A stretch of DNA of 43,267 nt, taken from JABAYQ01 sp018608925 (lineage in GTDB: Bacteria; Bacteroidota; Bacteroidia; Flavobacteriales; UBA7312). The notes under the pieces are model-generated. The model was given only the letters and a program-made list of their open reading frames with translations. It had not been told where the DNA came from and ran no database searches. The DNA lies in the NCBI GenBank assembly GCA_037625715.1, contig JASJHQ010000051.1, positions 1 to 43,267 on the forward strand, in the 5' to 3' direction. The position numbers and the translations under genes were made by a program. Positions 41,797-43,267 of the stretch are shown here, piece after piece (within the stretch, counting starts at the first letter, position 1; each line of letters opens with the position of its first letter).

Positions 41797-42697
41797 TCAT
41801 TTCTTTTTGAATTGCTAAGTCAAGAGTTGGATAAGTTGGAACAAAACCACTGTTATTAAATTTTGTCATATCCATCTTGCAACCACCCTCTAAAATTACA
41901 CTTCTTTTACCGAAAATCAACTTTAACATAAAAGAAGGTATCTTAATAAGGATAGAATAAGGTGCTACTATCTTCTTAATTAACTTCATAAATTGGTATT
42001 GAGTTAATTTATGATTAGAGCCTAAATTGTAAGGGCCAGATATTACTTCATTCTTTACTGCGTAGTCAATAAAAGAACTTGCATCGTCAATATGAATCCA
42101 TTCTATAGGCTGTTTTCCAGATCCAAAAACCACAGCCGACCCTAACTTCATAGATAATAAAGTAGGCGCTAAAAACCCAGCCTTCTTGGTTAATAAAAGA
42201 GATATTCTTAGCTGAACAACCCTTGTGTTTAATGCAGAGAATTGTTGGGCACTTTGCTCCCAGTCTACACACATATTAGCCATCCAATCATCAGCAGGTT
42301 TATCCGTTTCTTTTTTAAGAGTGATAGGGTCATCCAATCCATAAAATCCTATTGCCGATGCTGTAACAAAAGTTTTTGGCTGAACTCCGAGCTTATTACA
42401 ACTTTCGAAAAGTAAATTAGCAGCTTTAATTCTGCTATCGTACATTTTCTTTTTGTTGTCATCTGTCCATTTTTCAATGATGCTAAAACCAGCAAGATGA
42501 ATAATGTGATGCACTCCTTTAAGAGCATTTTCATCTACAAAACCCTTGGAAGTATCCCAAAAGAAAGTGCTTAGACCGTCTGCATTTTTCTCTTTTGAAG
42601 TTAGAGAAACAACTTCAAATCCTTGGCTTTCAAAATTTACTTTTACTTTTTTAGCTAAGGATCCGTTAGCTCCTGTAATTAATACTTTCTCTTTCAT
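41789..42697 (-). CDS. TIGR01777-family NAD-dependent epimerase (YfcH-like)
   Basis: 302 residues, the usual family length. VLITGANGSLAKKVK is the nucleotide-binding glycine motif; IIHLAGFSIIEKWTDDNKKKMYDSRI is the diagnostic family stretch; FVTASAIGFYG, LRISLLL and EWIHIDDAS follow. The C-terminal DUF1731-like section includes FGKRSVILEGGCKM. The biochemical substrate is not known for most members. It often accompanies photolyase and carotenoid genes in flavobacteria as far as I recall; here it overlaps the photolyase by 8 bp and shares one base with the stop of the receptor gene (TAATG), so it is translationally coupled. Confidence 0.87.
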   Translation of the reverse strand: MKEKVLITGANGSLAKKVKVNFESQGFEVVSLTSKEKNADGLSTFFWDTSKGFVDENALKGVHHIIHLAGFSIIEKWTDDNKKKMYDSRIKAANLLFESCNKLGVQPKTFVTASAIGFYGLDDPITLKKETDKPADDWMANMCVDWEQSAQQFSALNTRVVQLRISLLLTKKAGFLAPTLLSMKLGSAVVFGSGKQPIEWIHIDDASSFIDYAVKNEVISGPYNLGSNHKLTQYQFMKLIKKIVAPYSILIKIPSFMLKLIFGKRSVILEGGCKMDMTKFNNSGFVPTYPTLDLAIQKEMNG

Positions 42698-43267
42698 TAA
42701 AATTCGATTAATAAGCCTATGCTAGGCAATAGTGTTCCTGATTCGTTAGGAATTTCATATAAGTTTTCTCCTTCTTGACTTTCATACACTAATTCTCCAA
42801 CATCCGGATTGTTTGACACATCCGATCTTAGTTTAACTTTGTTGTTATAAATATTTTGAATGTCGATGTAAGCATTCAAACTCCAAGATTTGAAATACCA
42901 TTTTTTATCTACTCTAACGTCTAAAGTATGAATATCTCCTAAACGAAGAGAGTTAACATTATTATAGTCGAGATACCCTTGCTGGCTAATTTCCCAATTT
43001 TGTACAGAACTAGTCGCTAAATCGAAAGGAGTGTAAGGCGCACCACCAGAATACCTGAACTTCATACCTAATTCGATGTTTCCTTTGAACTTTTTACCAG
43101 CGGCTAAGTTCAGAATATATCTATTGTCCCAAGAAGAAGGAACAAGCTCTTGGTTTTTATCTTCAAACAAACTTTTGTAATAGGTTACAGAAAGAATTCC
43201 ATAAATTGATTTACTTAGTTTTTGTTGTGCTAAAAACTCCAGTCCGTAGCTTTTCCCTTGAGAGATA
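42697..43267 (-). CDS. TonB-dependent receptor, C-terminal part (5' end outside window)
   Basis: About 190 residues are visible; the frame stays open to the window edge, so a start within the window (for example the TTG near 43170) is not real. Visible barrel strands include YGLEFLAQQKLSKSIYGILSVTYYKS, WDNRYILNLAAGKKF, ELGMKFRYSGGAPYTPFD, HTLDVRVDKKWYF, SLNAYIDIQNIYN and a terminal PSIGLLIEF ending in Phe. This pattern, especially RYSGGAPYTPFD and AYIDIQNIYNNK, is that of Bacteroidota TonB-dependent outer-membrane receptors. The substrate cannot be inferred from the tail. It heads, or is within, the operon containing photolyase and carotenoid genes. Confidence 0.82.
   Translation of the reverse strand, partial: ISQGKSYGLEFLAQQKLSKSIYGILSVTYYKSLFEDKNQELVPSSWDNRYILNLAAGKKFKGNIELGMKFRYSGGAPYTPFDLATSSVQNWEISQQGYLDYNNVNSLRLGDIHTLDVRVDKKWYFKSWSLNAYIDIQNIYNNKVKLRSDVSNNPDVGELVYESQEGENLYEIPNESGTLLPSIGLLIEF

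Overview
The window is low-GC, gene-dense DNA from a marine, Flavobacteriales-like Bacteroidota. This is inferred from type IX secretion (T9SS) C-terminal domains of both kinds (the gliding-motility CHU_C type and the short type A sorting tail), SprB-type and glycine-rich adhesins, TAnnTTTG promoter -7 elements, absence of Shine-Dalgarno sequences, a laminarin (beta-1,3-glucan) locus, and flavobacterial carotenoid genes.

Layout. 1-2840 is the 3' part of a giant glycine-rich adhesin with ten 51-residue repeats. 3.1-6.1 kb holds housekeeping genes (folE, two short-chain dehydrogenases, a DCC thiol oxidoreductase). 6.1-6.7 kb is a gene-poor stretch with a candidate small RNA, followed by a small AT-hook-like protein. 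6.9-9.9 kb is a zinc unit: a Zur-like repressor divergent from a TonB-dependent receptor and a His/Cys-rich lipoprotein, with two palindromes between them. 10.0-24.7 kb contains a cupredoxin T9SS protein (-) divergent from a five-gene operon (+): lectin/SprB adhesin, glycan-binding-like protein, FucP-type sugar importer, GH3 beta-glucosidase, GH16 laminarinase. 25.4-33.2 kb is a minus-strand operon: two outer-membrane beta-barrels, two binding lipoproteins, a GH16 lipoprotein and a clan GH-A hydrolase. It is divergent from a Nudix/winged-helix regulator at 33.3 kb. 33.9-37.6 kb is a minus-strand glycolysis operon: pfkA, gapA, a degenerate methylglyoxal synthase, mgsA and a ROK glucokinase. 37.7-43.3 kb is a tight minus-strand operon: TonB receptor (partial), TIGR01777 epimerase, photolyase, CrtD-like desaturase, CruF-like hydratase, lycopene cyclase.

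How they fit together. A palindrome AGTGT-N7-ACACT sits at or next to a -7 promoter element at 6419, 13485, 13543 (one mismatch), 33232 and 37662. These sites control, respectively, the candidate small RNA, the cupredoxin gene, the adhesin/importer/GH3/GH16 operon, the divergent regulator/outer-membrane operon, and the glycolysis operon. I infer one locally encoded regulon that couples surface laminarin capture and hydrolysis, glucose import, glucose phosphorylation, glycolysis and a methylglyoxal overflow valve. The Nudix/winged-helix protein is the most likely DNA-binding factor. No SusC/SusD pair is present in the window, which is unusual for such a locus.
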